A stretch of 64,000 nucleotides of DNA from Marispirochaeta aestuarii (GCF_002087085.1 NZ_MWQY01000011.1:1-64000), one strand, 5' to 3'; numbered from the stretch's first letter, positions 43,444-52,965 are shown. Made by a program: numbers and translations. The notes: a model not told the origin generated them from the sequence alone.

Positions 43444-46400
43444 AAAAGAGTCCTCGCCTGGTCGGTCTGGATATAGGTTCTGTTTCCGTTTCCCTGGTGA
43501 GCTTGAACAGTCAGGGCGAGCTGCTGGGTCGGGATACTGCCCTTCACGGCGGACATGTGGAAGAAACGATCAGTCGGCTGCTTGATGGATGCGGGAAGGA
43601 CCCCGGAATCTCCATTGCCGCCACCGGTTCAGTCCCCTCCGGATTTGTCTGTGCCGGGAAAATCAACTCCCAGGTAGCCCTGATCCGGGGTGTCCGGGAA
43701 AAGTATCCCGAGGTACGGGGAATCCTCCATGTCGGGGGGGAGCGCTTCGGACTTCTCAGCTTTGACGCCTCCGGTGAATACCGCAGGGCTCGGAAGAACT
43801 CAGGGTGTGCCGCCGGTACGGGAAGCTTTCTCGATCAACAGGCAGAACGCCTGGGACTTTCCGGCAGCGCTGAACTCGCGGCCATTGCCGACACCAACAC
43901 AGGAGAGATCCCCCCCATTGCGACCCGCTGCGCTGTTTTTGCCAAAACCGATCTGATCCACGCCCAGCAGGAGGGCTGGAGTCTTGCCTCCATCTGTGAC
44001 GGACTCTGCAGGGGCCTTGCCCGCAACATTGTGGATTCTCTTTTTACCGAGTTCCCGGATTACCCGATCCTGATGTGCGGCGGGGTTGCTCTGAACGGAG
44101 CCGTGCGCCGTCATCTGCAGGAAATTCTCAAAGTCCCGGTTACCGCGGAAGCGGAAAATGCCCTCTACTATGCCGCCGAAGGCGCTGCCCTGGAACTGCT
44201 GGATACAGTATTGGAGCCCGTGCTCTCCCTGAATGTTCCCGGGGATAGAATGATCGGCTGCGCAAAGGGCGAAAAAAATGCCGCCTCCGTATATCCGCCC
44301 CTGAGCCTGAATCTCAGCAATTATCCGGATTTCCGTGGCCTTGAATCCTACCGCTTTGTGCCGCCTGCAAAGGCAGGAACCGGGGATGTGGAGGTGGATA
44401 TCTATCAGGTTTTACGGGAAAACACGGATGTCTACATCGGAATCGATGTGGGGTCCACGAGTACCAAGGCTGTTTTGATGGATCCGTCCCGCAGGGTTCT
44501 TGCCGGCTTCTACACCCGGACCTCAGGCCGTCCGGTCCGTGCCCTGCAGGGTATCCTCGCCGCGGTGGAGGATGTCTCCCGGAGAACTGGCTGCGGCTTT
44601 CAGGTGATCGGCTGCGGAACCACCGGCTCGGGACGCAAGCTGGCGGGAGCTGTCCTGGGGGCGGATACAGTGCTGGACGAGATAAGCGCCCACGCCCGTG
44701 CCGCCGTGGAGATCGATCCGGAGGTGGATACGATCATCGAAATCGGCGGACAGGACGCCAAGTTTACCACCCTGAAAAACGGTCAGGTTACCAGTTCCAT
44801 CATGAACAATGTCTGCGCAGCGGGAACCGGGAGTTTTCTCGAGGAACAGGCCCGGAAACTTGGGACCAGGGTGGAGGAATACGCGGCATGTACCGAGGGT
44901 GTCGCAGCGCCCCTTTCGTCCGACCGCTGTACCGTCTTCATGCAGCGGGACCTGAATCATCTGCTCTGCGACGGCTGGAAACGGGAGGAGGTTCTTGCGG
45001 CGGCCCTGCATGCGGTACGGGAGAACTACCTGCAGAAGGTGGCCGTCGAGAGCCGCATGGGAGAAAAAATCTTTTTCCAGGGTGCCACCGCCAAAATAAA
45101 AACCCTGGTGGCGGCCTTTGAACAGAAGCTTGGCAAGGCCATCCTCGTCTCTCCCTGGTGTCATTTGACAGGGGCCCTGGGGGCAGCGCTGGAGCTGTCT
45201 GACCGGCGGGTCGTCTCCGATTCCTTCAGAGGCCTGGCTCTCTGGAGAGAGGAGATTCCCGTGCGAAGCGAGGTCTGCGATCTTTGTACGAACCACTGCA
45301 AGCTCACCGTCGCTGAAGTTGCGGGAACAAGCGTGGCCTACGGCTTTCTCTGCGGCAGGGACTACGGTACAGGTCATTATGTTCGTGGGAGCGGCAGTAC
45401 CTTCAATCTGCTGGGGGCGGAGAAAAAAGCTGAAGGCCCTGATCCCGAATCCTCTGTACCCGAAGCATCCTTTTCAGTGGGACTGCCTTCAGCATTATAC
45501 CTGAGGGAGGACCTGCTCTTCTGGAAGACCTTTTTCGCGGAACTCGGGATTCCCGTCGTTTCCGGGGAGGGTATTCAGGACGGAGTAGCCGAAGGCCGCC
45601 GCCATACCGGAGCGGAATTCTGCGCTCCCCTGACGGAGCTTCACGGCCAGGTACATCGGCTTGCGGACTCGGCGGATTATGTTTTTCTACCCGTCTACAT
45701 GGAAACGACGAAGGAGAAAAAGGACCAGCGAAAATTCTGTTACTACAGTCAATTCGCGCCGGCCATCCTGGCGAACCATTTCCCGGAAGGAAAACTGATC
45801 AGTCCCGTTGTGCAGGCCAACTCCTTTCCCTTCAAGGCTCAGGGGGAGCTGTATAACGCTCTTAAGGGGCTTCCGGGAAAGTACTCCTTTCTGTCCATTA
45901 CTCGGGCAATAGAGAAAGCAGCAGCCGCTAAAAACCGGCGCAGAGAGGCCCTTGAAGAGCAGTTCGAAAAAGAGCGGAACAGGGCAGGGGATTCGGATGT
46001 TCAGGTTGTTCTTCTTGGCCGGCCCTATACGGTTCTCTCGCCGTTCATGAACAAGGGAATACCGGAGATCTTCGCCAAACTCGGGGTGACAGCTTTTTAT
46101 CAGGATATGCTTCCTTCGGACCCGGAAGCCTCCGGAAACCTGAGGACACTCCTGGAACAGGTCCACTGGCATTATGCCTCCGGGATTCTCGAAGCCGCCG
46201 AGACTGTTGCCCGAACTCCCGGACTCTACCCTGTTTTTGTCAGCTCCTTCAAATGTTCCCCCGATTCGTACCTGCGGAGCTATTTCCGGCAGATCATGGA
46301 TGCCCGGGATAAACCCTATCTTATTCTGGAGCTGGACGAGCACGGTTCCAGCGTCGGGTATGAGACCAGGATCGAGGCGGCCCTGCGTTCCTTTGGCAAT

Positions 46401-47675
46401 CATCGTAACATGGAGAAGGGCGGCGGGACGAAGGTGGACTACTCAGGCCTGCTTCCCGACCTGACTGCGGACCTCCGGAATAAAACAGTGCTGCTGCCGA
46501 ACTGGGACCCTCTGACGATTCCTCTGATCGCGGCGAACCTGAAACGGGAAGGTGTTGACGCACGGGTCCTGAGTGAGTCGGCCGATTCCATCCGAAGGGG
46601 TCTGCGCCACAACGACGGTCAGTGCATTCCCATGAATGCCGTCGCGGAGGAGGCCATGGATTATGTGCGCAGGAACGGACTCGATCCGGCGAACACCGTT
46701 CTCTGGATGATGAAGTCCGATCTTGCCTGCAATATCGCCCTCTATCCCCACCACATCCGGTATATCTTCAGGAATTACGGCGGCGGTATGGAAAAACTGG
46801 GGGTCTTTACCGGAGACATTACCTTCGGAGAGGTATCCATTACCGCCGCGGTGAACACTTACTTCGCTTTTCTGTTCGGGGGACTCCTTCGGAGAATCGG
46901 ATGCCGCCTCAGGCCCTACGAGATGAATCCGGGGGAAACCGACAGGGTAATTGCCCGGGGCATCGAAAATCTCGAGGAAGCTTTTCTGGGGCGGAAAAGA
47001 AAAGAGGATGCCGTCAGGGAAATAATTGAAAAGGTGGAAGCAATTCCGGTGACTGACGCCGAGCGCCCCAAGGTCGCGATCTTCGGGGATATATACGTCA
47101 GGGACAATGATGTATTCAACAACAACCTTATACGCTTCATTGAGAATCACGGGGGGGAGGTAATCACCACACCGTACAGCCAGTATGCCAAGATGATTTC
47201 CGATGCCTATTTCAAGCGCTGGTTCGCGGAATATCGTTTTCCGACCCTCCTGGCCTACAAGACACTGCTGGCTGCCGTTGAGCTTCTGGAACGCAGCTAT
47301 CAGAAGCTCTTTGACCGGGTGTTGCCCCTGTCCCATGAGCGCTATGACGAGCCTGCTGAAGAGATCCTTGAACGTTTCGGCATGAAAATAGAGCACACCG
47401 GTGAATCCATGGATAATATCCTGAAAGTCTGGTATATCAAGCGTCACTATCCGGAAGTCTCCCTTTTTGTACAGACCAGCCCCGGTTTCTGCTGCGCAGG
47501 GCTTGTTACCGAGTCCATGACCCGCAGGATTGAAGAGGTAACCGGAGTCCCCGTGGTCAGCCTTACCTACGACGGTACCGGTGCGGATCCCAATGAAATA
47601 CTGGTTCCGTACCTGCGCTTTCCCCTTTCAACGGAGAAGAAGCTGAAGAGCGACATGGAACTGCAGACCGGCTGA
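43440..47675 (+). CDS. Giant BadF/HgdC-type activase with two ATPase domains, DUF2229 and a dehydratase-like C-terminus
   Basis: A 1,411-residue fusion related to the ATP-dependent activators of 2-hydroxyacyl-CoA dehydratases and benzoyl-CoA reductases. First ASKHA domain: VGLDIGSVSVSLVSL (about 8) and GCAAGTGSFLDQQAERLGL (about 122). Second: IGIDVGSTSTKAVLMD (about 332), IGGQDAKF and VCAAGTGSFLEEQARKLG (about 457). The cysteine in each CAAGTGSF and in RCAVF/RCTVF would hold a bridging 4Fe-4S cluster. DUF2229 begins with CDLCTNHC (about 612). The C-terminus (QCIPMNA near 1060, GFCCAGL near 1345) resembles the dehydratase subunit. The partner substrate is unknown. It is the second gene of a ribbon-helix-helix-controlled operon. 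Confidence 0.85.
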   Translation: MKKSPRLVGLDIGSVSVSLVSLNSQGELLGRDTALHGGHVEETISRLLDGCGKDPGISIAATGSVPSGFVCAGKINSQVALIRGVREKYPEVRGILHVGGERFGLLSFDASGEYRRARKNSGCAAGTGSFLDQQAERLGLSGSAELAAIADTNTGEIPPIATRCAVFAKTDLIHAQQEGWSLASICDGLCRGLARNIVDSLFTEFPDYPILMCGGVALNGAVRRHLQEILKVPVTAEAENALYYAAEGAALELLDTVLEPVLSLNVPGDRMIGCAKGEKNAASVYPPLSLNLSNYPDFRGLESYRFVPPAKAGTGDVEVDIYQVLRENTDVYIGIDVGSTSTKAVLMDPSRRVLAGFYTRTSGRPVRALQGILAAVEDVSRRTGCGFQVIGCGTTGSGRKLAGAVLGADTVLDEISAHARAAVEIDPEVDTIIEIGGQDAKFTTLKNGQVTSSIMNNVCAAGTGSFLEEQARKLGTRVEEYAACTEGVAAPLSSDRCTVFMQRDLNHLLCDGWKREEVLAAALHAVRENYLQKVAVESRMGEKIFFQGATAKIKTLVAAFEQKLGKAILVSPWCHLTGALGAALELSDRRVVSDSFRGLALWREEIPVRSEVCDLCTNHCKLTVAEVAGTSVAYGFLCGRDYGTGHYVRGSGSTFNLLGAEKKAEGPDPESSVPEASFSVGLPSALYLREDLLFWKTFFAELGIPVVSGEGIQDGVAEGRRHTGAEFCAPLTELHGQVHRLADSADYVFLPVYMETTKEKKDQRKFCYYSQFAPAILANHFPEGKLISPVVQANSFPFKAQGELYNALKGLPGKYSFLSITRAIEKAAAAKNRRREALEEQFEKERNRAGDSDVQVVLLGRPYTVLSPFMNKGIPEIFAKLGVTAFYQDMLPSDPEASGNLRTLLEQVHWHYASGILEAAETVARTPGLYPVFVSSFKCSPDSYLRSYFRQIMDARDKPYLILELDEHGSSVGYETRIEAALRSFGNHRNMEKGGGTKVDYSGLLPDLTADLRNKTVLLPNWDPLTIPLIAANLKREGVDARVLSESADSIRRGLRHNDGQCIPMNAVAEEAMDYVRRNGLDPANTVLWMMKSDLACNIALYPHHIRYIFRNYGGGMEKLGVFTGDITFGEVSITAAVNTYFAFLFGGLLRRIGCRLRPYEMNPGETDRVIARGIENLEEAFLGRKRKEDAVREIIEKVEAIPVTDAERPKVAIFGDIYVRDNDVFNNNLIRFIENHGGEVITTPYSQYAKMISDAYFKRWFAEYRFPTLLAYKTLLAAVELLERSYQKLFDRVLPLSHERYDEPAEEILERFGMKIEHTGESMDNILKVWYIKRHYPEVSLFVQTSPGFCCAGLVTESMTRRIEEVTGVPVVSLTYDGTGADPNEILVPYLRFPLSTEKKLKSDMELQTG

Positions 47676-47898
47676 ACCCTGTCCCGGCCTGCGTGTCTGT
47701 ACCTGGAAGAATAATAGAAGGCGGCTGGCGAATAAGCCGCGCAGTGACGTCGGTTTTCGTAATATTTCCGTCCATGAATACGAATCCGGCGACTGGAACC
47801 TCACGAGTCGATACGTACCAACATACTCACCGATTTTTATCGTTATAATTAGGCAGTTCCGGATTTCTGACCTCATATAATAAAAGTAATGGAATTAT

Positions 47899-47927
47899 TT
47901 GACCTGTGGCCTCTGCCGGGATATAAT
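47899..47927 (+). promoter_or_regulatory. Promoter of the HisKA_2 kinase gene
   Basis: TTGACC (47899-47904), 17 bp, TATAAT (47922-47927); the start codon is 40 bp downstream. Confidence 0.7.
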
Positions 47928-47967
47928 GAAAACGATATATTACCACAAAATGAAATAGGCGGTTTCG

Positions 47968-48882
47968 GTGGGGAATCAATTACTGCCCTGCATTCTGTGC
48001 ATTTCCATAGCTCTTCAACTGGCATCTACTGTATACGCATTGGTCCTGATAAAAACATCCGGTTTTTTCAAACCCTGGCTGCTGATTGCATCTGCAATTG
48101 CCCTGATGTCTGTCCGGCGGATAGTCAGCTTGATCCAGATGCTCAAAAGCGGTGTTTTCCCTCCGGAAGCCCTGGAGCCGGAACTGATTGCCCTGATTAT
48201 CACCGTGTTGATGCTTTCTGGTCTGCTTTTGTTCGGACCCGCTTTTGAAATCATTAAAAGGCAGCGTGAACAGGAGGTACAGGAAAAGAACTATCTCCTT
48301 CGGGAGTCCCATCATCGGATCAAGAACGATTTGCAGATTCTTAAAAGCCTGATCAATCTACAAATGAACAGCTCCCTATCCGGCGATTCTGCGAAGCTTT
48401 TAAGGGAGATCGATCTCAGGATCAGCTCGTTTCTGCTGCTTCATGAATATATGTACCGGGATGGTGTTTTCGGTATCTCCTTTCGTGATTACATCAGAAG
48501 GCTTGCTGATTCCATACATGCAGCCTTTGATGATGGCAGGGTTGCGCTGAGTTTGAATATTTCCGATACCGGGGTGGAACGAAAAAACCTTCTCTACTGC
48601 GGGATAATTCTCAACGAAGCCCTTACCAACGCCTATAAATATGCCTTCGGGCAGACGGAATCTCCCAGGATAATCGTTTCCGACCGGGTGGAAAACGGAC
48701 GTCATTATCTTACCATTACAGACAACGGTTGCGGTTTTGAAACGCCGGGAGCAAGCAGCGAATCTTCCTATGGGCTTTCCCTGATCCAGGGGATAGCCGG
48801 AAGTGAAGGTTGGGATTTCCGCATAGATGGCAGCGACGGCACCACCGTGGAGGTATCTTTTCCCGCGGTTGTGGATGTATGA
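47968..48882 (+). CDS. Membrane sensor histidine kinase (HisKA_2/HWE-like)
   Basis: A 304-residue kinase. Three hydrophobic helices (LLPCILCISIALQLASTVYA, PWLLIASAIALM, ALIITVLMLSGLLLF) precede the phosphoacceptor RESHHRIKNDLQILKSLINL of the HisKA_2 family, N box NEALTNAYKYAF, DNGCGF and SSYGLSLIQGIA. No response regulator adjoins. The GTG 47968 start has only a weak ribosome site (AGGCGG). The 290 bp before it hold only its promoter and another TATAAT at about 47876. Confidence 0.82.
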   Translation: MGNQLLPCILCISIALQLASTVYALVLIKTSGFFKPWLLIASAIALMSVRRIVSLIQMLKSGVFPPEALEPELIALIITVLMLSGLLLFGPAFEIIKRQREQEVQEKNYLLRESHHRIKNDLQILKSLINLQMNSSLSGDSAKLLREIDLRISSFLLLHEYMYRDGVFGISFRDYIRRLADSIHAAFDDGRVALSLNISDTGVERKNLLYCGIILNEALTNAYKYAFGQTESPRIIVSDRVENGRHYLTITDNGCGFETPGASSESSYGLSLIQGIAGSEGWDFRIDGSDGTTVEVSFPAVVDV

Positions 48883-48920
48883 GAACAAGAAAAAAAAACA
48901 CCGATGGGAGGATAAGAAAG

Positions 48921-48953
48921 ATAAAAAAAATCCCGGCAGAAAATACCGGGATT
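48921..48953 (-). terminator. Rho-independent terminator of the outer-membrane protein gene
   Basis: On the minus strand AATCCCGG (48953-48946) pairs with CCGGGATT (48936-48929) around a 9-base loop, then a run of Ts (48930-48923). Confidence 0.85.
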
Positions 48954-48972
48954 AATAGTGAATCGTGGCAGT

Positions 48973-49593
48973 CTAAAGTTTCATTCCGCCTTCAATGCCT
49001 ATGCCGTGAATGAAGAGGTCGGTGTCGTCATAATATTCAGTCAATACGCGAGAGAATTTTAATCCCAGGAAAGCACCGTTTTGAAACTCATATCCGGCGC
49101 TAACTGCAAATCCAAAGAGAAGATTATTATCGTAATCATCGTCGCTGCTGCTGGTGTCATTACTGGTGTCAATTTCGATGTCTCCTAACAGATAAAAAAG
49201 ATCGGGACCGCCCATTATATAGAATGATCCTTGATCAAGAGGAAAGAGGCCTTTCAGATAGACAGGGATTTCCAGCATTTTCCAGGTTTCGCGAATCCAG
49301 TCATCACCGTCTCCATATTGCATCGAAGCGAGGGTAAATAGCAGTTCAGGCTGAATGGCAAGTGTGCTTGAGACCTTGTGTTCAATGAATCCACCGATGC
49401 TGAAGCCAAAAGAAAATTCATTATCGACTTCGACACCATACATAAACTCATAATAGTCCTGCACATCTCCCCAGCCGTCTCCGGTCCAGGAATAATCACT
49501 CAAGGCACCCTTTAATCCGAAAGATGTCTGGGCAAGCGCAGGCAAGACAAGCAGAGACAGCATAACCAGAACAACAACAATTTTTTTCATCAC
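48973..49593 (-). CDS. Outer-membrane beta-barrel protein
   Basis: A 206-residue exported protein with signal peptide KKIVVVLVMLSLLVLPALAQ. The mature part alternates hydrophobic and polar residues and has about eight strands with FSFGFSIGGFIEHKVSS, FGFAVSAGYEFQNGAFLGLK and a C-terminal IHGIGIEGGMKL, as in small OmpX/porin-like barrels. Function unknown. Between strands lies an acidic loop (DTSNDTSSSDDDYDNN). Ribosome site AGGAG, promoter TTGACA-17-TTTAAT and a clear terminator make it a single-gene unit. Confidence 0.8.
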   Translation of the reverse strand: MMKKIVVVLVMLSLLVLPALAQTSFGLKGALSDYSWTGDGWGDVQDYYEFMYGVEVDNEFSFGFSIGGFIEHKVSSTLAIQPELLFTLASMQYGDGDDWIRETWKMLEIPVYLKGLFPLDQGSFYIMGGPDLFYLLGDIEIDTSNDTSSSDDDYDNNLLFGFAVSAGYEFQNGAFLGLKFSRVLTEYYDDTDLFIHGIGIEGGMKL

Positions 49594-49615
49594 ATTCTCC
49601 TAAGATGTTTTTAAA

Positions 49616-49644
49616 ATTAAAGCTTATAAATTTCCTGCTGTCAA
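49616..49644 (-). promoter_or_regulatory. Promoter of the outer-membrane protein gene
   Basis: Minus strand TTGACA (49644-49639), 17 bp, TTTAAT (49621-49616), 23 bp before the start codon. Confidence 0.65.
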
Positions 49645-49756
49645 TTATCATTTTTATCTAAAAGGTATATTTTTGTTCCCAGGCTTTTACGGTTATTATT
49701 TAGTTGGAATCCAAACTAAATATAATGCTTGTTGGAAGGTCCATATCCTAACGAGC

Positions 49757-49885
49757 CCACGAAGCTCGCAGAGAATGAAGCTTGAAGCGGCGGTATGCAG
49801 ATCTTTTTCATCCTCCGCATCTTTGTTTCCCAATTTTCTCCCTGTATCTATGTGATTTCTGAGGCTCAGTAGCAAAAACCTCCAC
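49757..49885. repeat. Dispersed repeat, copy A
   Basis: Noncoding. It shares CACGAAG...GCAGAG at one end and GTTTC...TCT.TGTG...GAGGCTC.G..GCAA.AACCT at the other with copy B at 53162-53266, in the same orientation but clearly diverged. Such CTCTGTG/GAGGCTCGGCGGCAA elements are a recurrent intergenic type in environmental bacteria as far as I recall. The rest of 49645-49888 shows nothing I can name. Confidence 0.5.
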
Positions 49886-49888
49886 CTT

Positions 49889-50647
49889 TCAATGGCCTGA
49901 ATCCTGTCCGTTTTCCAGCCCCAGCAGCCGGTGGATGGTCCCTGAAGGATCGCCGCTTATGGAGGTTCGTACTTCTCCTGTAAGTTTGCCCTGCTTCATC
50001 ACACAGACCGTGTCAGCCAGAAATACCGCTTCTGCGATATCATGGGTTATAAAGAGGATCGTGTTCCCCAGCTTTCGCTGGATGTTTTTCAGTTCCCTCT
50101 GAAGTTTTTCCCGGGTTATGGCGTCCAGGGCGGAAAAAGGCTCGTCCATCAGCAGGAAACCTTTCCTCTGACAGAGAGCCCTTGCCAGGCTGATTCTCTG
50201 GGCCATTCCTCCCGACAGCTGCCGGGGGTAACTTCGTTTCCATGCCTCCAGCCGAACCAGTCTCAGGGCCTCATCGATCCGGGCCTCCCTGTCCTGATTG
50301 TCCAGAAAGATATCCTGGGTCCGTTTAAGGGCCAGCAGGAGATTCTCCTCAACGGTTTTCCAGGGAAGAAGGCGGGAGTCCTGAAACACAAGCGCCGGAG
50401 GGCTCTCCGGATTGTCCCGCCGGATTCGTCCGCTATCGGGTTTCAGCAGACCTGCCAGCAGTTTCAAAAGGGTTGTTTTACCGCAGCCGCTGTCTCCCAC
50501 CAGAGCGGTAATCTGTCCTGAAGGGATTATAAGGCTGATGCCGTCCACGGCTTTGACAGGTCCTTTGCTGTGCAGGAATGTCTTGCTCAGGTTTTCTATA
50601 TCGATGCGGGGGGCTACCATGTCCGCCCCTCTTCGAGATTCTGCCAT
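49889..50647 (-). CDS. ABC transporter ATPase (nitrate/sulfonate/taurine type)
   Basis: A 252-residue ATPase of the SsuB/TauB class. Walker A is GDSGCGKTTLLK, signature LSGGMAQRISLARALCQ, Walker B FLLMDEPFSALDA and the H loop LFITHDIAEAVFLAD. It energises import by the adjoining permease. The gene overlaps the permease by 34 bp and is last in a four-gene operon (binding protein, unknown protein, permease, ATPase). Confidence 0.9.
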   Translation of the reverse strand: MAESRRGADMVAPRIDIENLSKTFLHSKGPVKAVDGISLIIPSGQITALVGDSGCGKTTLLKLLAGLLKPDSGRIRRDNPESPPALVFQDSRLLPWKTVEENLLLALKRTQDIFLDNQDREARIDEALRLVRLEAWKRSYPRQLSGGMAQRISLARALCQRKGFLLMDEPFSALDAITREKLQRELKNIQRKLGNTILFITHDIAEAVFLADTVCVMKQGKLTGEVRTSISGDPSGTIHRLLGLENGQDSGH

Positions 50648-51399
50648 GGTATCCAGCTGTTGAACAGCTTCATCAGGACACGGTCCAGCAGGATACCGCA
50701 GATTCCCAGGGTCAGAATTCCCACGAATACCCGGTCTATCCGTCCCATTTCCTGGGAATCCAGAATCAGGTAGCCGATACCCGAGGCGGCGGCGATCATT
50801 TCCGCTCCCATCAGTGCCCGCCAGCTGTAGCTTATCCCCAGCTGAATACCCGTCAGAATTGAGGGAAGAGCCGAAGGAATCAGCACCGCTGCAAGGTAGT
50901 CCCCCCTGGTCAGTTGCAGCGAGTCGGCCAGTTCCCGCCAGCTTTCATCCACGGTATTCAGGCCGCTCAGTACATTGAGGAATACCGGAAAAAAAGAGGC
51001 CATAACGATGACGGCGGTTTTGGAGGCTTCGCCGATGCCGAACCACAGGATAAGCAGAGGAATCGCCGAGAGAGGTGGTATGGAACGAAGGAATTCCAGG
51101 CTTCCTTTTGTCAGGTTCCTGATCCAGCCCAGAAAATGGATCAGAATGCTCAAGGGCAGAGCGATACCCAGGGTAATGACGAATCCCGTCAAAACCCTCC
51201 TCAGACTGACACCAAGGTGTCGTATCAGCTCCCCCCGGGACAGCAGGGTCCATGCTGCTTCTCCCACCCGGCGGGGGGAGGGGAGCAGGTAGGGATGGAC
51301 CCATTCGTTCCGGGACGCTGTTGTCCAGAGGATGAGTACCAGAAGCGGCAGTACAAGCTTACCGGCCCCCGCGCCAGGCTTAGCTGTGGATATCCGCAT
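50614..51399 (-). CDS. ABC transporter permease (SsuC/TauC type)
   Basis: A 261-residue inner-membrane permease. ATG 51399 is chosen because the frame upstream to 51546 lies inside the unknown gene and is not hydrophobic. About six helices and the EAA loop (ELADSLQLTRGDYLAAVLIPSA near the expected site), with LLPSPRRVGEAAW at the start, which is typical. Substrate is probably a sulfonate, nitrate-like anion or pyrimidine precursor; I cannot choose. Confidence 0.88.
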   Translation of the reverse strand: MRISTAKPGAGAGKLVLPLLVLILWTTASRNEWVHPYLLPSPRRVGEAAWTLLSRGELIRHLGVSLRRVLTGFVITLGIALPLSILIHFLGWIRNLTKGSLEFLRSIPPLSAIPLLILWFGIGEASKTAVIVMASFFPVFLNVLSGLNTVDESWRELADSLQLTRGDYLAAVLIPSALPSILTGIQLGISYSWRALMGAEMIAAASGIGYLILDSQEMGRIDRVFVGILTLGICGILLDRVLMKLFNSWIPWQNLEEGRTW

Positions 51400-51991
51400 A
51401 GGCCTGCAGACCGTACCATCCGGCTTTTCCTTCTGGTTCCAGGGAACAGGGAGGAATTGCTTCGCCGGAGAAGAAATCCCCCTCGTGGTTGATGATTGAT
51501 TGGGCTTTTCGCCATTTGAAAGCCATATAGGAGGCGTATTCTTCATCCGTCAGCCGGCGGTTCTGGAAACGGGACACCTGGCTGCGAAATTCATCGTCGA
51601 AATAACCCGGAGCCGGCAGATAGCTTCGGCGATCCTCACCGATCTGGACTTCGAAGTAAAAGCGTCCTATGTATGCGCCCGGGGCTTCCGCAGGACCTGC
51701 CTGGGGATCCACCGTCAGTCTGTGGGGAGCCAGAGTAGGGATGCGGGTGACCATTTCGATGCACTCCAGTATTCCCCTTCCGGGAAAGGCCGTAAGAAGG
51801 GCCATTTCATTCCGCCGCGGGGCGGTCCGGGGACTCATCTCCCGGATCGCCTGTTCGAAGAGCCGGAACGCCACTGCGGTGGCGATGACCTGGGTGGGCC
51901 CGCAGTAAGCGTAGAGCTGATCCCAGCTGATACTGACAGGGTCCCTCTGATCCGTAAGGACCAGAGGTCGGTTCAGGTATCTATTGAACAT
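51380..51991 (-). CDS. Unknown protein in the ABC operon (weakly FmdE-like)
   Basis: A 203-residue soluble protein that I do not recognise with confidence. Conserved-looking parts are WDQLYAYCGPTQVIATAVAF, the stretch NEMALLTAFPGRGILECIEM and YIGRFYFEVQIGEDRRSY. The first two are reminiscent of FmdE-type proteins (a small-residue loop with Cys, then a helix-forming segment), but this is weak. Cys 29 may matter. It overlaps the binding-protein gene by 11 bp and the permease by 20 bp, so it is translationally coupled and may be an enzyme acting on the imported compound. Confidence 0.7.
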   Translation of the reverse strand: MFNRYLNRPLVLTDQRDPVSISWDQLYAYCGPTQVIATAVAFRLFEQAIREMSPRTAPRRNEMALLTAFPGRGILECIEMVTRIPTLAPHRLTVDPQAGPAEAPGAYIGRFYFEVQIGEDRRSYLPAPGYFDDEFRSQVSRFQNRRLTDEEYASYMAFKWRKAQSIINHEGDFFSGEAIPPCSLEPEGKAGWYGLQAYADIHS

Positions 51992-52943
51992 CCAGTAACC
52001 TGCTCTTCAGGTCTTCGGTACTGACCTCTCCTTCGATCATTCCCAGGTCTCTGAGGAAGGCGATGTCTTTCATAAGTCCCTGTTCATCGGAGGCGGTAAA
52101 GCTTTCGGCAATGCCGCTCCGTTCATAAAGCTCCCGGGCGGCTTCAATGGAGATGTCCTGCTGGGAGGCACCGATGGTCAGGGCTTTTTCGGGATTCTCC
52201 ATAATATAGCGGTAGCTCTCTTTCTGGACCTTCCTGTAGCGCCTGATGATTTCCGGATACTCCTCGGTAAAAGAGCGGGGAGAAACGCTGACCAAAAGGG
52301 GCTGCACATAACCGGCGCTGGTGGTGAGTATCCGCCCTCCCGCATCCTGGGTTTTTAGAACCAGGGCAGCCGCCAGCAGGGCTGCATCCACCTGGCCTGC
52401 CAGCAGGGCGGCCTGGGCCTGGGGCAGTCCCATGGACACGAGACTCACATTTTCCAGGCCCTCTTTACGGATGACCGATTCCAGAAGCTGATGAAGAACC
52501 GTGCCTTTAGGACCGGCTACGGTTTTTCCGCTTAATTCACTCAAATCGGCGGGACCTTCTGCGGCGGTCATGATGGTGAATGTATCCACCGGTCTGCTGA
52601 CCACATCGATGATATCCACATTGTTACCGGCGGCATTGGCGATGATGACCGACGCGGTGTTCATAACGGAGGCGATATCCAGAGAACCGGCGGCCATGGC
52701 TTCGGCCTGTTTGGCTCCGGAGGTGATTTCATGCCAGTTAACGGCGATCCCGTCCCGGGCGAACTCCTTCTCGAGAAGGCCATGTTCCTTCATTACCATG
52801 ACCTGCAGGTTGAAGGGGGACTTTACATAGGAGATGTTGATCTCTGTCAGTTCATTTCCGTCTCTCCGGCCACCGGCGGAGATGGTGGAAATGAACAGCA
52901 GAAAAACAGACAGCGTGAGAACATATTTCTTTATACGGTACAT
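51981..52943 (-). CDS. ABC transporter substrate-binding protein (SsuA/nitrate type)
   Basis: A 320-residue periplasmic receptor with signal YRIKKYVLTLSVFLLFISTI. The NMT1/SsuA fold is visible: INISYVKSPFNLQVMVMKEH, EITSGAKQAEAMAAGSLDIA, ADLSELSGKTVAGPKGTVLH, QAALLAGQVDAALLAAA and WHEI. It is the first gene of the operon. The promoter carries a 22-bp palindrome, so a repressor is likely. Confidence 0.88.
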   Translation of the reverse strand: MYRIKKYVLTLSVFLLFISTISAGGRRDGNELTEINISYVKSPFNLQVMVMKEHGLLEKEFARDGIAVNWHEITSGAKQAEAMAAGSLDIASVMNTASVIIANAAGNNVDIIDVVSRPVDTFTIMTAAEGPADLSELSGKTVAGPKGTVLHQLLESVIRKEGLENVSLVSMGLPQAQAALLAGQVDAALLAAALVLKTQDAGGRILTTSAGYVQPLLVSVSPRSFTEEYPEIIRRYRKVQKESYRYIMENPEKALTIGASQQDISIEAARELYERSGIAESFTASDEQGLMKDIAFLRDLGMIEGEVSTEDLKSRLLDVQ

Positions 52944-52965
52944 AAAAACCTCTTGGAAAATCAGA

